Positions 61,493 through 64,000 of a stretch of DNA of 64,000 nt are shown piece by piece; position 1 is the stretch's first letter, and the number at the start of each line of letters is the position of its first letter. A program made the position numbers and the translations under genes. The notes under the pieces are model-generated. The model had not been told where the DNA came from, did not search any database, and was given only the letters and a program-made list of their open reading frames with translations. Origin of the DNA: Evernia prunastri (taxonomy: Eukaryota; Ascomycota; Lecanoromycetes; Lecanorales; Parmeliaceae); the NCBI GenBank assembly GCA_003184365.1, contig NKYR01000008.1, forward strand, positions 372,001 to 436,000, written 5' to 3'.

Positions 61493-62642
61493 TCATCGCT
61501 GGTTTCCCGAGTCTACAGAAAAGCCATTGCCCTCTAGGCCTTCAGCAGTAATTAGTCCGACCTCAGAGGAAACCTGATCCATACCCATGGAGCGAGGTTC
61601 CGACGCCGCAGAGGAGTCAGAGAAGATACGAGGAGAGACCGGTCCCCAGCCTAATCTCCATATGTTGAGTCGTGGGGTGGAAAAAACCAGGAAGCTGGTG
61701 TGTATGATCTGATCTTGTCTGCTTCGCCAGAAATCAATGGCGGTTTCATACACTTTTTCGTTGAGCAGCAGGCTCCAAATCACAATGTCATCACCAGGTC
61801 TGGATGCAGGTCGATGACTGAGATACATGCCACTGTTTTCGACCATAAGGAATCTTTGAGCCAATGGCTTGTATCTCTCCCTCATTCTCAGCATCTCTGG
61901 ATCATTGCCGGCTGTAGCCCTGTCCGGGCCATCTAGCCGGCGTACTCTGGGCAATAGGTGGGGGACCGTAAGCAGCAGAGCTCCCATGTCAAGACTGCCC
62001 TCGCGATGTACGATCTCGACGGTCTCTTTCAGTGATATAGTTCTGTTGTTGTTGCAAAGCAGGTGGATCGACTGTCTAGCTCGGAAAGCCTCTAACAATG
62101 TCCATGCTCTTACATTCCAGTCGCATGTCATCGCCGTCACTAGGACTAACTCGCGGAGTTCAACACAAAAATCTCCCGCTACCTCGATCTCCATCAAGTC
62201 CCGGTCACAGACAAGTGTCGCTTCACTTTGGGCAAAGATGTGATTGATCTCCCTTATAGCTTCCCGGCAAAGAACATGATCGCTCGGTATGCACGGAGTG
62301 TCCATCCAGTACGAGTCACAACCCATAGGCCTGGCGATGCTCCTATACCGCTCGTGCAGACAACGGTTCATCCCAGTCTCAGGCCGGCCGCCCTGGCCGT
62401 GACTCCAGACATGCGATACGGCGAGGGTCCTTTCAGAAGCTGCTCGGTATCTTAGCTTAACGTCGTTCTCCAAGGAGACTGCCTTTGCCCCCGAAATTGA
62501 TCGAAAGGACGTTTCATCCCAGATGAGTCTGTCACATCCGGTACATTTACGATCATGGGCCGACTGATCCTTGATGGCCATTCCCATGAACCTTTGATAA
62601 GAGTGTGGATGGTCACCTTTACATGAGACTTTCCCATTAGGG
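61493..62642 (-). CDS. heterokaryon-incompatibility (HET) domain protein, 5' exon unresolved
   Basis: The main exon encodes 383 residues. It begins after a GTAG acceptor (PNGKVSCKGDHPHSYQRF) and has an in-frame ATG at 62587. It contains a HRKC/CTGC pair, then the HET core: LAVSHVWSHGQGGRP, then SYWMDTPCIPSDH, then AIREINHIFAQSEATLVCDRD. The order W-x-G, WMDT-CI and I-x-IF-A--TLV is typical of HET domains. VRAWTLLEAFRARQSIHLL is the usual motif after the core. HET proteins trigger cell death after fusion of incompatible hyphae; many members have no proven partner. Frames upstream at 62643-62970 (MDCLDVIGSAAFLRSF, YAAVGKSHYM) may be the first exon, but I could not find a junction that keeps phase. 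Confidence 0.75.
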
Positions 62643-63008
62643 CTACAGCGAGCCGGGTAATGACCAAAGTGAGTCGAGTAAAGCCGGTGAAATCTCCTAA
62701 ATGCACGCTTATGCAGACAGGGTTCTTACGCAAAAGCTCAAATGCCCAAGTACACATGTAATGGGACTTGCCTACAGCTGCGTATCGTTTCGACATTCCC
62801 TGTAAGGGTACACCTGAGGTCGGCGAAAAGCTTCGCAAGAAGGCCGCTGAGCCAATAACATCGAGGCAATCCATGTCAGCTCTCGGCTCAGGCCTCTCCC
62901 CTGCCCAAAAGAACTTACTGTGACTGCATACCTTGCGGAGGTCGAAGCCAACAAAAGTCCTGCACAAACACGCGCCTTGGACTAATTTTCGGAATATTCA
63001 ACCCCGTT

Positions 63009-63170
63009 GTTGAGTTGAGTTGAGTTGAGTAATGGAATGGAATGGAATGGAATGGGACTACCCGATGACTGACTGTACTGAGTACAGTACAGTACACGAC
63101 ACTACACTACACTACACTAAGGAGTAGTCGCAGCTACCTCACCTCACCTCACCTCACCTCACCTCACCTC
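63009..63170 (+). repeat. four clustered pentanucleotide microsatellites
   Basis: TTGAG units (63009-63030), GGAAT units (63031-63056), CACTA units (63097-63119) and ACCTC units (63136-63170) occur within 162 bases. Each has four to seven tandem copies. Confidence 0.9.
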
Positions 63171-63284
63171 CGATTATACGGCATACCTACCTTAAGTCAC
63201 CTAGTGTAGAAAACGTCGCCCAGCCCAAGCCAAGCCAAGCCCACAGGTCCGGTAGAGTAGCGCTGATCTATCCAACCTACCTTA

Positions 63285-63357
63285 CTTTATGAGCGAAGCG
63301 AAGAGTACGATCGATTAATATCGTACCTAGCCCAACTATTCGCTTCGCTTATACCCT
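63285..63357. repeat. imperfect palindrome with a related copy near 1.1 kb
   Basis: TTATGAGCGAAGCGAAGAG at the left pairs with CTATTCGCTTCGCTTATAC at the right. The right arm with its flank also resembles 1097-1130 (CCCACTATTCGCTTCGCTCATA). Confidence 0.55.
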
Positions 63358-63770
63358 TATTTCCTTCCTAGCAGAGGCATCATTCGATCGATTGAACCGT
63401 ACGGACTGACTGACTTCAGAACGGACTTTTCTATCTATCGGGCGTGAACACGGGCAGTTGGTCCCCCCCCCGCCCCAACAAGAAGTGAAAAAGAATCCTG
63501 GTTAAGGGTGCGTTTCCGGATCGACTTCTAAGCACATTCGTCCAGGCAGCCCCATCAGGTGGGTTTGTTACTCGTGTCCGAGCGGACGTCTTGGCGGGTT
63601 GTAGGGGAATGTTCTATTTTGAGCCTGGCGTGGCTGCCATACCTAGTACCTACCATACTCTCAGAACTTTAAGGTATTTTCACCTCAAGCTAATGGTGGG
63701 CACTGCCTTAAAAGTATTGTAGGTAGAACGCTTAGACTAATTACATGATCTGACGAAAATCATCCCTCCA

Positions 63771-64000
63771 CTACGCAAGATCATCACCCCGTAACACATC
63801 GACCCTGGTCGTCTTCTGTATCCCTCGCACCAGACTGGTCTGACTGCCGTATATGCCTTGGTATGGTTTGCCCAGGGGCTCGGCCGACGATTCGTACCGC
63901 ACGGTTGGACGGGCGGGGTCGGTCATTGAGCCGAGGGAGATTGGGATCTCCTTCCGCGGGGGCCGGGCTGTTTCTTCGAGCTGGGTGTGGTGCCGTCTGG
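63771..64000 (-). CDS. 3' end of an unidentified gene, cut by the window edge
   Basis: A minus-strand frame is open from the window edge to a TAG at 63773-63771. It reads RRHHTQLEETARPPRKEIPI, later VRYESSAEPLGKPYQGIYG and TTRVDVLRGDDLA at the end. It is polar, without a membrane segment, and looks like a disordered C-terminal tail. The family is not recognisable from this fragment. Confidence 0.5.
   Translation of the reverse strand, partial: RRHHTQLEETARPPRKEIPISLGSMTDPARPTVRYESSAEPLGKPYQGIYGSQTSLVRGIQKTTRVDVLRGDDLA

Larger units (their letters stand above)
62643..63770. other. 5' region of the HET gene and repeat-rich intergenic
   Basis: A possible first exon of the HET gene lies in 62643-62970. 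Downstream are four different pentanucleotide microsatellites, then a palindromic sequence (63285-63357) and a C-run near 63465. No other gene is seen. Confidence 0.5.

Noticed and set aside
63009..63170. CRISPR-like or telomeric array
   Set aside because: The units are uninterrupted 5-bp tandem repeats without spacers and do not match TTAGGG; the setting is eukaryotic.

Overview
This window looks like nuclear DNA of a filamentous ascomycete (Pezizomycotina). The reasons are short introns of about 45-90 bp with GT/GC donors, CTAAC/CTAAT-like branch points and AG acceptors; families restricted to or typical of these fungi (PTH11-like receptor, DUF7053, HET domain, Zn2Cys6 regulator, HbrB, a Hop/MULE-type transposon with a FAR1-like domain); and a gene-dense, strand-mixed layout. 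A Dothideomycete is my best guess, from introner-like intron similarity and gene content, but this is inference. I saw no tRNA, rRNA or CRISPR array.

Layout. 1.8-15.3 kb is a housekeeping and regulatory block: a GPI-anchored Ser/Ala-rich wall protein, the very-long-chain enoyl reductase TSC13, an unusual protein with tandem Zn2Cys6-like motifs, dynactin p150Glued, and a four-exon Zn2Cys6 regulator. 15.6-21 kb is an AT-richer, gene-poor island with a large foldback element, direct repeats, a relic of a second Zn2Cys6 regulator, and a DUF7924-like gene whose two introns resemble each other (introner-like). 21-26 kb holds small hypothetical genes, including a distant paralogous pair. 27.7-34.4 kb holds PFK2/FBPase2, a peroxisomal ABC half-transporter and an HSL-type alpha/beta hydrolase. 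34.9-36.9 kb holds a hairpin element and an internally deleted MULE with 61-bp perfect terminal inverted repeats. 37.1-38.5 kb is a SET-domain gene with a conserved N-terminal extension.

40.3-46.9 kb is the most interesting accessory stretch. Four small secreted proteins, all on the + strand, are Ser/Gly/His-rich and have dibasic (Kex2-type) sites. Three have clear TATA boxes. One consists of six degenerate ~37-residue repeats. Two are paralogues, and each is followed, past one in-frame stop, by an extra open stretch with a shared GD...LGY motif. From 47.5 kb to the right edge lie a 2EXR/F-box-like protein, a PTH11-like receptor (six inferred exons), the TORC2 subunit HbrB head-to-head with the KEOPS subunit GON7, the HOPS subunit VPS39, a DUF7053 protein, a HET-domain protein, a cluster of pentanucleotide microsatellites, and the 3' end of an unidentified gene.

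The housekeeping genes do not form one pathway; neighbours such as GON7/HbrB share only promoters. Two places look like assembly artefacts: a ~150-bp sequence repeated on both sides of a 15-N gap near 42.1 kb, and a 103-bp copy of the MULE end bounded by single Ns near 36.0 kb. Exon boundaries are my own reading of splice signals and frame, not transcript evidence.
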